Source: Actinorugispora endophytica | Lineage (GTDB): Bacteria; Actinomycetota; Actinomycetes; Streptosporangiales; Streptosporangiaceae | NCBI RefSeq assembly: GCF_004363075.1 | Contig: NZ_SNYN01000012.1 | Span: 62,001-126,000, forward strand | Direction: 5' to 3' | Length of the DNA: 64,000 nucleotides | Part shown: piece by piece, positions 8,866 to 17,618 of the stretch | Numbering within the stretch: position 1 is the first letter of the stretch | How the letters are laid out: each line of letters opens with the position of its first letter | Position numbers and translations under genes: made by a program | Notes under the pieces: generated by a model | Database searches by the model: none | What the model was told of the DNA's origin: nothing | Seen by the model: the letters and a program-made list of their open reading frames with translations, nothing else

Positions 8866-9591
8866 GTGCTCGCCCCTTACACCCCCTCGTCCCCGCCCCC
8901 CGACCTGGCCGGGGACCTGGTCCTGGGCTGGACCGCGCGCCTCGGCGGGCGCTACCGGCTGGTGCCCGACGGCTGCGTGGACGTGCTCTGGACGAGCACC
9001 GGCTCCGCGTGGGTGTGCGGGCCCGAGACGTCCGCCTGGACGTTCGCGCTGCCGCCCGGGACCGAGGCGGCGGGGGTGCGGCTGCGGCCGGGCCGGGCCG
9101 CGTCCGCGCTGGGCCTGGACACCCCGGGGGCGCGCGACCGGCGGGTGCGGATCGAGGACGTGCTGGGGTCGCGCGTCCAGCGGCACGTCGTGGAGCAGGT
9201 CGCCGCGGCGCCCCCCGAGGAGCGGCTGCGCGTCCTGCACGACCACGCGCGCCGCTGGCTGGCCGTCGCCCCCGCGCCGGACCGGGTCGGCGAGACGGTC
9301 GCGCGCCTGCTCGCGCACGACACCGGGACGAGCGTGGCCGCCCTGGCCGAGGCCGCCGTCCTGAGCGAGCGCCAGCTGCACCGGCGTTGCACGGCGCTCT
9401 TCGGGTACGGCCCCGCGACGCTGCGCCGGATCCTGCGGCTTCAGCGCTTCATGCGGCTGGCCCGCCGCCCGGGCGCCGCCGCCGGCATCGCCGACCTCGC
9501 CTTCGCCGCGGGGTACACCGACCAGCCGCACCTGTCGCGCGACTGCCGCGCGATCACCGGGGTGAGCCCGGGCGATCTGCTGGGCCGCTAG
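8866..9591 (+). CDS. AraC-family transcriptional regulator
   Basis: 241 residues. The N-terminal half is a cupin-like effector domain of the kind placed before AraC DNA-binding domains (GRYRLVPDGCVDVLW, LPPGTEAAGVRLRPG). The C-terminal 100 residues are the two-helix-turn-helix AraC domain: VAALAEAAVLSERQLHRRC followed by IADLAFAAGYTDQPHLSRD, then the conserved Gly-Val-x-Pro (GVSPGDLL). GTG at 8866. Start spacing to the weak GGGG is short and the coding frame stays open upstream for only a few codons. The target is unknown; it may regulate its neighbours. Confidence 0.8.
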   Translation: MLAPYTPSSPPPDLAGDLVLGWTARLGGRYRLVPDGCVDVLWTSTGSAWVCGPETSAWTFALPPGTEAAGVRLRPGRAASALGLDTPGARDRRVRIEDVLGSRVQRHVVEQVAAAPPEERLRVLHDHARRWLAVAPAPDRVGETVARLLAHDTGTSVAALAEAAVLSERQLHRRCTALFGYGPATLRRILRLQRFMRLARRPGAAAGIADLAFAAGYTDQPHLSRDCRAITGVSPGDLLGR

Positions 9592-9731
9592 GGCGTGTCC
9601 GGAATCCGTCGGCGGTGTCGCGCGAGTGATGGGTGCCGGTGTCCGCGCCGATGCGGCCCTTGTCGGCCGGGGCGGGCAGGTCGGCGGCCACGGCCCGACG
9701 CCGGTGGCCGCGCCGCTCTACCCTGGTCGCC

Positions 9732-11288
9732 ATGACCGACATCCCCCCGCCCGCCGCTCCCCTCCCGCCGCGCTCGCGAGCGCGGGTCCTTCTCGCCCCG
9801 GTCGGCCGCGCGGCCGGCCTCGCCCGGATGCGGCGGGCCCCGCTGCGGTCGGGTGCCGTGGGCGCGGGCCTGGTCCTGGCGGTGGTGGCGGGGGCTCCGC
9901 TGGCCTCCCGGGTCTGGGCGGGGGTGTGGTCGCTGCCCCACGCCGGACGTCTGGCCCTGGTCGCGTTCGGCCTGGCCGTGGTCGCGGCGGCCGCGTTGTG
10001 GGGGACGCCGCGGCGGCTGCGCGAGCGCGTCGGGCGGGCACGGCTGGGGTCGGTGATCGTGGCGGCCTGGGCCGTGGTGATCGCCGTGGTCGCGCTCATC
10101 GTCGTAGGAGCGTGGTGGGTGATGGGCGCGCCCCGGCCGCTGTTTCCCGACCGGCTGCCGCCGAAGGCGCTGGACGCGATCGCCACCCGCGCCTTCGCCG
10201 TCGTGGCCGGCCTGGGCGCCGCGGCGCTGCTGGTCATCTCCTACCGCAGACAGCGCACCACCGAGGAGGAGGTGGAGCTGGCCAAGGCCGACGACGCCCG
10301 CGCCCGGCTCGCGGCCGCCCGTGAGGTCACCCGCCTGTTCACCGAGCGGTTCACGAGCGCCTACACCGAGCTGGGCAGCGAGCACGCCGCGGTGCGCCTG
10401 GGAGCGGTGCACGCCCTGGCCCACCTCGCCGACGACGCCCCCACCCGCGACCTGCGCCAGACGTGCGTCGACGTGCTGTGCGCCTACCTGCGCATGCCCT
10501 ACGAGCCCGAACCCGGTCCTCTGCCCGGGGACGCGACCGAGGAGCAGGTCAAAGCGCACCGCGCCGAGACGCTGGCGTTCGCGTCCCTGCGCGAGGTGCG
10601 CCACACCATCCTGCGCGCCATCGGCAACCGGCTGCGCGAGGACACCCCCTGGCGCGGCTGCGACTACGACTTCACCGGCGTCGTCTTCGACGGCGGCGAC
10701 CTGCATGAGGCCCGCTTCTCCGACGGCCGGGCGACCTTTCGCGATGCGAAGTTCTCCGGCGGCGCGGTGGACTTCACCGGCGCGGTCTTCTCCGGCGGCG
10801 CGGTGGACTTCACCGGCGCGGAGTTCGCCGGCGGCTGGGTGGCCTTCAACTACGCGGAGTTCGCCGGCGGAACGGTGGACTTCACCAACGCGCGCTTCAC
10901 CAACGGCATGGTGTCCTTCGCCGACACGGAGTTCTCCGGCGGCCGGGCGGACTTCAACCATGCGGAGTTCGCCGGCGGAGCGGTGGACTTCACCCGCGCG
11001 AAGTTCACCGGCGGAATAGTGGACTTCATCCGCGCGGAGTTCACCGGCGGACCGGTGGACTTCACCGGCGCGGCCTTCTCCGACGGCTGGGTGGACTTCA
11101 CCGGCGCGGCCTTCTCCGGCGGCCGGGTGGACTTCGCGGGGGACCCGGCCGCGACGCCGGGGGCTCGGAGGCCCGCGTCGGGGGCGTGCCCGGACAGATT
11201 GGCGGAGGCGGCCGCGGCGGGGACGCCCGGGGTGGTGCTTCTGCCGCCGGAGTGGGAGTCCGCGGGTGCCGCGCCCGCGCGGGGCTGA
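9732..11288 (+). CDS. Membrane protein with C-terminal pentapeptide-type repeats
   Basis: 518 residues. About three to four hydrophobic helices occupy residues 35-195. A charged helical segment follows, with a region around HAAVRLGAVHALAHLADD and LRQTCVDVLCAYLRMPYEP that recurs in actinobacterial pentapeptide-repeat proteins. Residues 327-470 are twelve consecutive 12-residue units of the form AxFsGGxVDFtg (DNA 10710-11141). This fits the Pentapeptide_3-type right-handed beta helix rather than strict five-residue repeats. The tail is Ala/Pro-rich. The ATG at 9732 (MTDIPPP) is preferred over an upstream frame that lacks protein character. Function is unknown. Confidence 0.75.
   Translation: MTDIPPPAAPLPPRSRARVLLAPVGRAAGLARMRRAPLRSGAVGAGLVLAVVAGAPLASRVWAGVWSLPHAGRLALVAFGLAVVAAAALWGTPRRLRERVGRARLGSVIVAAWAVVIAVVALIVVGAWWVMGAPRPLFPDRLPPKALDAIATRAFAVVAGLGAAALLVISYRRQRTTEEEVELAKADDARARLAAAREVTRLFTERFTSAYTELGSEHAAVRLGAVHALAHLADDAPTRDLRQTCVDVLCAYLRMPYEPEPGPLPGDATEEQVKAHRAETLAFASLREVRHTILRAIGNRLREDTPWRGCDYDFTGVVFDGGDLHEARFSDGRATFRDAKFSGGAVDFTGAVFSGGAVDFTGAEFAGGWVAFNYAEFAGGTVDFTNARFTNGMVSFADTEFSGGRADFNHAEFAGGAVDFTRAKFTGGIVDFIRAEFTGGPVDFTGAAFSDGWVDFTGAAFSGGRVDFAGDPAATPGARRPASGACPDRLAEAAAAGTPGVVLLPPEWESAGAAPARG
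10710..11141 (+). repeat. Twelve tandem 36-nt coding repeats
   Basis: Each unit encodes 12 residues on the plan A-x-F-s-G-G-x-V-D-F-t-g. Several neighbours are almost identical at the DNA level, for example GCGGTGGACTTCACCGGCGC recurring. The repeats are in frame and sit entirely within the coding sequence at 9732-11288. Confidence 0.9.
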
Positions 11289-11432
11289 GTCCTGCCCGGC
11301 CGCTGGTGGGGGCTCCGGTGGGAGGGGGCGGGCCGGGTGTGGTCGTGGAGTCCCGCGCGGAGCGGCGGACGTTCCCGGACCGATGTCCGATCCGTACACG
11401 ACGCGCCGCCTCTCCCCCGGCATGCTTTCCCC

Positions 11433-11981
11433 ATGACAGAGATCTCCGAGCGCTACGACGCTCTGGCCACCGAGTTCACCCGCCGCGTCGAGGCCGTGGC
11501 GCCCGACGGCTGGGACGCGCCGTCCCCCTGCGCGGGGTGGAGCGCCCGCGACGTGCTGCGGCACGTGATCGAGTCGCACACCGCGATGCCCGGCTACGCG
11601 GGGCTGTCCGTGGCCCTGGCCGGGTCGGTCGAGGACGACCCCCGCGCCGCCTGGGCCGAGGCCCGCGACGCGATGCGAAAGCTGCTGGGGGACCCCGCTC
11701 TCGCGTCCCGGGAGTACGAGGGCCACTTCGGCCGCACCTCGCTCCAGGCCACCGTGGACCGGTTCCTCGGCTTCGACCTGCTCGTGCACGCCTGGGACAT
11801 CGCCCGGGCCACCGGCCAGGACGAGACGCTCCCGGCCGCCGAGGTCGCCCGCGTGCGCGCCGACGCCCTGGCGCTGGGCGACAGCCTGCGCATGGAGGGC
11901 GTCTGCGGCCCCGAGGTCCCGGTGCCCGACGGCGCCTCCGAGCAGGACAGGCTGCTGGCCCTCCTGGGCCGCACCCCCTGA
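11433..11981 (+). CDS. TIGR03086-family (DinB/mycothiol-maleylpyruvate isomerase-like) protein
   Basis: 182 residues. The DinB-like four-helix fold is suggested by SPCAGWSARDVLRHVIESHT near residues 28-50 and by LGFDLLVHAWDIARATGQDE near 110-130. These contain the His residues that usually bind metal (Asp/His around HVIESH and HAWD). Members are actinobacterial, sometimes mycothiol-dependent, and mostly uncharacterised. ATG at 11433 gives MTEISERYDAL. Upstream in-frame codons overlap non-coding sequence. Confidence 0.8.
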   Translation: MTEISERYDALATEFTRRVEAVAPDGWDAPSPCAGWSARDVLRHVIESHTAMPGYAGLSVALAGSVEDDPRAAWAEARDAMRKLLGDPALASREYEGHFGRTSLQATVDRFLGFDLLVHAWDIARATGQDETLPAAEVARVRADALALGDSLRMEGVCGPEVPVPDGASEQDRLLALLGRTP

Positions 11982-12005
11982 CCCCCGGTCCTCCCACCGA
12001 GGTGC

Positions 12006-12052
12006 GCGTAGGCCCTGCGGATCCCGTCGGACGGGGCCCGCAGGGCCTACGC
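12006..12052. terminator. Bidirectional hairpin between convergent genes
   Basis: Perfect 15-bp arms (GCGTAGGCCCTGCGG at 12006-12020 and its complement at 12038-12052) close a 17-nt loop. It separates the TIGR03086 gene from the end of the rhamnose operon. Confidence 0.85.
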
Positions 12053-12093
12053 GGGTCCCGCCCGGGGCCCGGCCCTCCGGGAGCGCGGAGGAC

Positions 12094-13554
12094 TCAGCAG
12101 TCCTCCCAGCCGAGGCGGGCGGCCGCCGCGGTCCAGGGGGCCGCGGGGCCCTTGGGCTCGTAGCGGCGCAGGCCCTGGGTGGCGGCGGTCAGCGCGCGCA
12201 TGGCCGGCAGGTCGCCGACGAGGCCCGCGGCGCGGGCCTGGACCAGGATGTTGCCGATGGCGGTGGCCTCCACGGGCCCGGCCAGGACGGGCAGGCCCAG
12301 GGCGTCGGCGGTCAGCTGGCACAGCAGCTCGTTGCGGGCTCCCCCGCCGACGATGTGCACCAGGTCGACGTCGCGCCCGGTCAGCGCGGCGGCGGTGCGG
12401 ATGGCGCGGCGGTGCGCCAGCGCCAGGCTCTCCATGACGCAGCGCAGGACCGCCGCGCGCCCCGTGGGCGGCGTCTGGCCGGTCTCCCGGCAGTAGTCGC
12501 CGATGCGGGCGGGGATGTCGCCGGGTGCCATGAAGCGCGGGTCGTCGGGGTCGACGACGGCGGCGAACGCGGGCTCGGCGGCGGCCTCGGCGAGCAGCGC
12601 GGGCAGCTGGGAGGGGCCCAGTCCCCAGGCGCGCATGCTCTCGCTCACCAGCCACAGGCCCATGACGTTGCGCAGGAACCGGGTGGTGCCGTCCACGCCG
12701 AGCTCGTTGGTGAAGTTGGCCCGGCGCGCGGCCTCGGTGCGCCGGGGCGCGTCCAGTTCCACTCCGGCCAGCGACCAGGTCCCGCACGAGATGTACGCGA
12801 AGTCCGGGGTGGTGGCGGGGACGCCGATGACGGCGGAGGCGGTGTCGTGCGAGGCGACCGCGACCACCGGGACGTCGGTGAGCCCGGTCTCCCGGGCGGT
12901 CTCGGGCAGGAGTGCGCCGATGACGCTGCCGGGTTCGCGCAGTTCGGGCAGGAGCGCGGGGTCCAGGCCCACGGCGGCGGCCAGGTCCGGGGCCCAGGCG
13001 CGCGCGGCCACGTCCAGCAGGCCGGTGGTGGAGGCGTTGGTGACCTCCGCCCCCGTGCGGCCGGTCAGCCAGTAGCCGATGAGGTCGGGGATCAGCAGGA
13101 GGGTCCGCGCGGCGGCGAGCTGGGGGGTCCCGCGCGCGGCCTCCAGCTGGAAGATCGTGTTGAACGGCAGGAACTGCATGCCGTTGACCGCGTACAGCCG
13201 CTCGGTTCCGATGCGCTCGGCGGTCTCGGCCGCCACGCCGTCGGTGCGCCGGTCGCGGTAGTGGTGCGGCACGCCCAGGAGCGCGCCGTCGTCGTCGAGC
13301 AGGCCGTAGTCCACCGCCCAGGAGTCCACGCCGACCGAGACCGGGTGGTGGTCGGCGGCCAGGCGCAGTCCGGTCAGCACCTCGCGGTACAGGCCGACGA
13401 CGTCCCAGTGCAGGCCGTCGGGCAGCCGGACCGCTCCGTTGCCGAACCGGTGGGTCTCCTCCAGGACGAGTTCGTCCGCGCCGACCTGGCCCACGACGAC
13501 GCGCCCGCTGGAGGCGCCGAGGTCCACGGCGGCGAAGGAACGGGGATCGGTCAT
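12094..13554 (-). CDS. rhaB: Rhamnulokinase
   Basis: A 486-residue FGGY kinase that phosphorylates L-rhamnulose to L-rhamnulose 1-phosphate. It shows the N-terminal motif AVDLGASSGRVVVGQV (rhamnulokinases have GASSGR where xylulokinases have GTSG or SSTQ), GVDSWAVDYGLLD, AVASHDTASAVIGVP, SCGTWSLAGVEL and VHIVGGGARNELLCQLTADA. Full length. It is the last gene of the rhamnose cluster, 210 nt downstream of rhaD, with two hairpins in between. It may thus be expressed at a lower level or from its own start. Confidence 0.95.
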   Translation of the reverse strand: MTDPRSFAAVDLGASSGRVVVGQVGADELVLEETHRFGNGAVRLPDGLHWDVVGLYREVLTGLRLAADHHPVSVGVDSWAVDYGLLDDDGALLGVPHHYRDRRTDGVAAETAERIGTERLYAVNGMQFLPFNTIFQLEAARGTPQLAAARTLLLIPDLIGYWLTGRTGAEVTNASTTGLLDVAARAWAPDLAAAVGLDPALLPELREPGSVIGALLPETARETGLTDVPVVAVASHDTASAVIGVPATTPDFAYISCGTWSLAGVELDAPRRTEAARRANFTNELGVDGTTRFLRNVMGLWLVSESMRAWGLGPSQLPALLAEAAAEPAFAAVVDPDDPRFMAPGDIPARIGDYCRETGQTPPTGRAAVLRCVMESLALAHRRAIRTAAALTGRDVDLVHIVGGGARNELLCQLTADALGLPVLAGPVEATAIGNILVQARAAGLVGDLPAMRALTAATQGLRRYEPKGPAAPWTAAAARLGWEDC

Positions 13555-13637
13555 GAGTTCGGGCGGGCCTTTCGTGCGGATCGTGAGGGGTGGGGCGGCG
13601 GGGCGCGGAGAGAGGACGCGTCCCGCCGCCCTGGAGG

Positions 13638-13667
13638 GGGCGGCCGTCCAGCGGCGGACGGCCGCCC
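13638..13667. terminator. Hairpin in the rhaD-rhaB spacer
   Basis: Perfect 12-bp arms GGGCGGCCGTCC / GGACGGCCGCCC around AGCGGC. Together with the hairpin at 13734-13759 it could reduce read-through from rhaD into rhaB or stabilise the rhaD message. Confidence 0.55.
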
Positions 13668-13733
13668 GGTCGGGGGCCAGGGCGCTCCTCCCGGTGCTTC
13701 CGGATCGGCGCGGCGAGCGCCGCCCTGGCGGAC

Positions 13734-13759
13734 GCGGGCCCGGAGGGGTCCGGGCCCGC
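13734..13759. terminator. Hairpin right after the rhaD stop
   Basis: Perfect 11-bp arms GCGGGCCCGGA / TCCGGGCCCGC with a GGGG loop, five bases past the rhaD stop codon on the minus strand. A likely terminator or attenuator. Confidence 0.65.
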
Positions 13760-13764
13760 GCCTC

Positions 13765-15816
13765 CTAGCGCAGGAACGCCGCCGCGACGCCCGCGTCCAC
13801 CGGGATGTGCAGGCCGGTGGTGTGGCTCAGGTCCCCGCCGGTCAGGGCGAAGACCGCGTTGGCCACGTTCTCGGGCAGCACCTCGCGCTTGAGCAGGGTG
13901 CGCTGGGCGTAGAAGGCGCCCAGCTCCTCCTCGGGCACGCCGTAGACGGCGGCGCGCTTGGCGCCCCAGCCTCCGGCGAAGATGCCCGAGCCGCGCACGA
14001 CCCCGTCGGGGTTGACGCCGTTGACGCGGATGCCCTCGCCGCCGAGTTCGGCGGCGAGCAGGCGCACCTGGTGGGCCTGGTCCGCCTTCGCCGCGCCGTA
14101 GGCGATGTTGTTGGGACCGGCGAACACGCCGTTCTTGCTGGAGATGTAGATGATGTCGCCGCCCATGCCCTGGGCGGTCATGATCCGGGCGGCCTCGCGC
14201 GCCACCAGGAAGGAGCCGCGCGCCATCACCGAGTGCTGCACGTCCCAGTCGCCGGTGGTGGTCTCCAGCAGGGGCTTGGAGATGGACAGGCCCGCGTTGT
14301 TGACGACCAGGTCGACGCCGCCGAAGGCGAGCGCGGCGGCCTCCAGCGCGGCGGCGATCTGCGTCTCGTCGGTGACGTCCGCGGTCACCGGGACCGCGAC
14401 GTCCGTGGAGCCGATCTCGGCGGCGACCCGGGCGGCGGCCTCGGTGTCGCGGTCGGCGACCACCACGCACGCGCCCTCGGCGGCCAGCCGGATCGCGATG
14501 GCGCGCCCGATGCCCGACCCGCCGCCGGTCACGAACGCCACGCGGGTGGCGAGCGGCTTGGGCGCGGGCATCCGCTGGAGCTTGGCCTCCTCGAGCGCCC
14601 AGTACTCGATCCGGAACTTCTCGGACTCCTCGATGGGCGCGTAGGTGGAGACGGTCTCGGCGCCGCGCATCACGTTGATCGCGTTGACGTAGAACTCCCC
14701 CGCGACCCTGGCGGTCTGGGCGTCCTTGCCGAAGGAGAACATGCCCACGCCGGGCACCAGCACGATCGCCGGGTCGGCGCCGCGCATGGCGGGCGAGTCG
14801 GCGTCGGCGTGGCGCTCGTAGTAGGCGCGGTAGTCCTCGCGGTAGGCCTCGTGCAGCTCCTTGAAACGGCGCACGACCTGGTCCAGCGGCGCGGACGGCG
14901 GCAGGTCCAGCACCATCGGGCGGACCTTGGTGCGCAGGAAGTGGTCGGGGCAGGAGGTGCCCAGCGCGGCCAGGCGCGGGTGCTCGGCGCGGGAGACGAA
15001 GTCCAGCACCGCCTCGGAGTCGGTGTAGTGGCCCACCTGCGGGCGGTCGGTGGAGGCCAGGCCGCGCAGCAGCGGGAACAGCGCGGCGGCGCGGGCGCGG
15101 CGCTCGGCCTCGGGCAGGGCCCCGTAGCCGTCGAGGACCGGGCCGAACGCGTGCTCGTCGCCGGCGCGCGAGGCGATGAACTCCTCGGCGGCGCGGATGA
15201 TCTCCAGCGAGTTGGCCTCGCACTCCTCGGACGTCTCGCCCCAGGCGGTGATGCCGTGCCCGCCCAGGATGACCCCGATGGCCTGGGGGTTGGCGGCCTT
15301 GATGGCGGCGATGTCCAGGCCCAGCTGGAAGCCGGGGCGCCGCCACGGCACCCAGGCCACGCGGTCGCCGAAGCACTCGGCGGTGAGCTTCTCGCCGTCG
15401 GCGGCGCACGCGAGCGCGATGCCGGAGTCGGGGTGCAGGTGGTCCACGTGCGCGGCCTCGACGAGGCCGTGCATGGCGGTGTCGATGGAGGGGGCCGCCC
15501 CGCCCTTGCCGTGCGCGCAGTAGTCGAACGCGGCGACCATCTCGTCCTCGCGCTCGACCCCGGGGTAGACCCCGGTGAGCGCGCGCAGCCGGTCCAGCCG
15601 GAGCACGGCCAGGCCCTTCCCGGTGAGCGTGCCCAGGTCTCCGCCGGAGCCCTTGACCCACATCAGCTCCACCGGCTCACCGGTCACCGGGTCGGTGTCG
15701 GTGCCCTTGGCGGAGGTGTTGCCGCCCGCGTAGTTGGTGTTGCGCGGATCCGATCCGAGCGTGTTGGAGCGCCGCAGCAGGGCCTCGGCCTGCGGGTGCG
15801 GGGTGGGAGAGGTCAT
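13765..15816 (-). CDS. rhaD: Bifunctional rhamnulose-1-phosphate aldolase / short-chain dehydrogenase
   Basis: 683 residues in two enzymes. Residues about 1-400 are a class II (zinc) aldolase splitting rhamnulose 1-phosphate into DHAP and L-lactaldehyde, with metal-binding histidines in GLVEAAHVDHLHPDSG and a GGHGITAWGE motif. Residues about 425-683 are an SDR dehydrogenase with the nucleotide motif FVTGGGSGIGRAIA, NNAG and the catalytic YGAAK, expected to oxidise lactaldehyde to lactate. This fusion is typical of actinobacteria and some other rhamnose users, and joins two steps so that the aldehyde is not released. It lies 82 nt downstream of rhaI. Confidence 0.95.
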   Translation of the reverse strand: MTSPTPHPQAEALLRRSNTLGSDPRNTNYAGGNTSAKGTDTDPVTGEPVELMWVKGSGGDLGTLTGKGLAVLRLDRLRALTGVYPGVEREDEMVAAFDYCAHGKGGAAPSIDTAMHGLVEAAHVDHLHPDSGIALACAADGEKLTAECFGDRVAWVPWRRPGFQLGLDIAAIKAANPQAIGVILGGHGITAWGETSEECEANSLEIIRAAEEFIASRAGDEHAFGPVLDGYGALPEAERRARAAALFPLLRGLASTDRPQVGHYTDSEAVLDFVSRAEHPRLAALGTSCPDHFLRTKVRPMVLDLPPSAPLDQVVRRFKELHEAYREDYRAYYERHADADSPAMRGADPAIVLVPGVGMFSFGKDAQTARVAGEFYVNAINVMRGAETVSTYAPIEESEKFRIEYWALEEAKLQRMPAPKPLATRVAFVTGGGSGIGRAIAIRLAAEGACVVVADRDTEAAARVAAEIGSTDVAVPVTADVTDETQIAAALEAAALAFGGVDLVVNNAGLSISKPLLETTTGDWDVQHSVMARGSFLVAREAARIMTAQGMGGDIIYISSKNGVFAGPNNIAYGAAKADQAHQVRLLAAELGGEGIRVNGVNPDGVVRGSGIFAGGWGAKRAAVYGVPEEELGAFYAQRTLLKREVLPENVANAVFALTGGDLSHTTGLHIPVDAGVAAAFLR

Positions 15817-15898
15817 CTCCGCTGTCCTTCCGGTGTCTTGGTGAGCGGTGTGCGTGTGGGGTTCGCGGGGCCCGCGGCGGCGCGGGCCCCGGTACGGG

Positions 15899-17065
15899 TC
15901 AGGCGCCCCAGCCGGCCTGCCGGCCGCCGACGCGCTCGGCGGCGACGCGCTCGGTGTAGCCGGACCGGGCGAAGGCCGCCATGGGGTCGGGGTCCAGGCC
16001 CTGCTCGGCGCGCAGCTCGGCCAGCATCGGGCGCACGTCGGTGTTGTAGGCGTCCATCAGGGCCGCGTTGGCGCCGAGGACGTCGCCCGCGGCCTGCGCC
16101 GAGGCCAGGGCGTCGGCGTCCACCAGGAGCGCCTTGGCGGTGGCCTCCTGGACGTTGAGCACCGAGCGGATCTGGCCGGGGATCTTGGGCTCGATGTTGT
16201 GGCACTGGTCGAGCATGAACGCCACTCCCGCGGCGGGGTCGTACCCGCCGCCCCGGACCACCTCGTACATGATGCGGAACAGCTGGAAGGGGTCGGCCGA
16301 GCCGACCATGAGGTCGTCGTCGGCGTAGAAGCGGGAGTTGAAGTCGAAACCGCCGAGCTTGTTCTCGCGCAGCAGGAACGCGACGATGAACTCGATGTTG
16401 GTGCCGGGGGCGTGGTGGCCGGTGTCGACGACCACCTGGGCCTTGTCGCCGAGCTTGAGGCAGTGCGCGTAGGCGGTGCCCCAGTCGGGCAGGTCGGTGG
16501 TGTAGAAGGCGGGCTCGAAGAGCTTGTACTCCAGCAGGAAGCGCTGGTCGTCGCCCAGGCGCGCGTAGACGGCCTCCAGCGCCTCGGCGAGGCGGTCCTG
16601 GCGGGCGCGGATGTCGTCCTGGCCGGGGTAGTTGGTGCCGTCGGAGAACCACAGCTTGAGGTCGCGCGAGCCGGTGGCGTCCATGACGTCCACGCACGCC
16701 AGCAGGTGGTCCAGGGCCTTGCGGCGCACCGCGGGGTCGGGGTTGGTGACGCTGCCGAGGCGGTAGTCGTCGTCCTGGAAGACGTTGGAGTTGATCGCGC
16801 CGACGCGCACGCCCTGCTCGGCCGCGTACTCGGCGAGCTTGGCGTAGTCGTCGACGGCGTCCCAGGGGATGTGCAGGGCGACGGTGGGCGCGATGCCGGT
16901 GTACCGGTGCACCTGGGCGGCGTCGGCGATCTTCTCCTCGGGGGTGCGGGGCACGCCCGGCTGGCCGAACACCTTGAACCGGGTGCCGCTGTTGCCGAAC
17001 GCCCACGAGGGCAGCTCGATGGCCTGGTGGGCCAGCGACTCCTTGACTGCGCTGAATTCGGTCAT
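15899..17065 (-). CDS. rhaI: L-rhamnose isomerase (RhaI type)
   Basis: 388 residues with a TIM-barrel fold, converting L-rhamnose to L-rhamnulose. Recognisable stretches include KVFGQPGVPRTPEEKIADA, ALHIPWDAVDDY, KLWFSDGTNYPGQDD, VVVDTGHHAPGTNIEF and GGFDFNSRFYADDDLM, which carry metal ligands (Glu/Asp/His). The ATG at 17065 follows AGGAGCC, and upstream frame extension is AT-rich regulatory DNA. Operator-like sites at 17104-17117 and 17183-17196 lie just upstream, so rhaI-rhaD-rhaB probably has its own regulated promoter. Confidence 0.95.
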   Translation of the reverse strand: MTEFSAVKESLAHQAIELPSWAFGNSGTRFKVFGQPGVPRTPEEKIADAAQVHRYTGIAPTVALHIPWDAVDDYAKLAEYAAEQGVRVGAINSNVFQDDDYRLGSVTNPDPAVRRKALDHLLACVDVMDATGSRDLKLWFSDGTNYPGQDDIRARQDRLAEALEAVYARLGDDQRFLLEYKLFEPAFYTTDLPDWGTAYAHCLKLGDKAQVVVDTGHHAPGTNIEFIVAFLLRENKLGGFDFNSRFYADDDLMVGSADPFQLFRIMYEVVRGGGYDPAAGVAFMLDQCHNIEPKIPGQIRSVLNVQEATAKALLVDADALASAQAAGDVLGANAALMDAYNTDVRPMLAELRAEQGLDPDPMAAFARSGYTERVAAERVGGRQAGWGA

Positions 17066-17103
17066 GTCGGGAGGCTCCTGCTCCACTCGGTGAGATCCGC
17101 TTC

Positions 17104-17117
17104 TTAAAACGTTCCAA
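17104..17117. promoter_or_regulatory. Rhamnose-LacI operator-like site upstream of rhaI
   Basis: TTAAAACGTTCCAA matches the palindrome TTGAAACGTTTCAA at 12 of 14 positions. It lies 39 nt upstream of the rhaI start in a locally AT-rich spacer. Confidence 0.6.
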
Positions 17118-17182
17118 CTCGGACGGTACACCATCCTCTGTGGGTGCATCCAAGCGGGAAAGCGTGATCCCAATAGCCGTCT

Positions 17183-17196
17183 GTAAATCGATTCAA
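17183..17196. promoter_or_regulatory. Second operator-like site between rhaM and rhaI
   Basis: GTAAATCGATTCAA matches TTGAAACGTTTCAA at 10 of 14 positions with the central CG kept. It could bind the same LacI protein together with 17104-17117; the two centres are about 79 bp apart, close to an integral number of helical turns. Confidence 0.4.
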
Positions 17197-17212
17197 ATTG
17201 GAATGCGGGCGC

Positions 17213-17530
17213 TCAGGCCAGGTGGAAGACCTCGGTGAGCGGGACCATGGCCTCGTCGGGGCCGCCGTCGATCCCCTCGAAGAAGGGGGCCATCTCGCGC
17301 TGCCACCGGGCGTTGACCTCGGTGCGCTCCATGGCCGCCTGGGCCGCGACGAAGTCCTCGGTCTCCAGGTAGCCCACGAGGAGGCCGTCCTCGCGGCAGA
17401 AGAGCGAGTAGTTGCCCCAGCCCGCCTCGCTGAGCGCGGCGAGCATGTCCGGCCACACCGCGGCGTGACGCTCGCGGTACTCCTCGAGCCGGTCGGCCCT
17501 GACCTTGAGAAGGAAGCAGACGCGCTGCAC
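17213..17530 (-). CDS. rhaM: L-rhamnose mutarotase
   Basis: 105 residues, the usual length. It interconverts alpha and beta anomers of L-rhamnose so that the imported sugar feeds the isomerase. Family motifs are seen: FLLKVRADRLEEYRERHAAV (His near residue 22), MLAALSEAGWGNYSLFCRED, GYLETEDF and NARWQREMAPFF. It lies between the transporter genes and the catabolic genes on the same strand. Confidence 0.95.
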   Translation of the reverse strand: MQRVCFLLKVRADRLEEYRERHAAVWPDMLAALSEAGWGNYSLFCREDGLLVGYLETEDFVAAQAAMERTEVNARWQREMAPFFEGIDGGPDEAMVPLTEVFHLA

Positions 17531-17618
17531 TGTGCTCCTCTCCCGCCCCCGCCGGGCGGGGACGCGGTGGGGGCGGCCCCGGTCGCAGTGCCGGGACCGC
17601 CGTTACCGGATCGGACGA

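Noticed and set aside
10710-11141. 36-nt tandem units as a possible CRISPR array
   Set aside because: No spacers: the units are contiguous, in frame and encode a 12-residue protein repeat.
12355-16158. 1267-codon plus-strand frame across the rhamnose genes
   Set aside because: Antisense to rhaB, rhaD and part of rhaI, all of which have intact family motifs.
12094-17065. Fucose rather than rhamnose catabolism, given xyloglucan fucose nearby
   Set aside because: rhaM, rhaB (GASSGR motif), the RhaD fusion and RhaI match rhamnose enzymes; no fucose mutarotase or fucose dehydrogenase is present.
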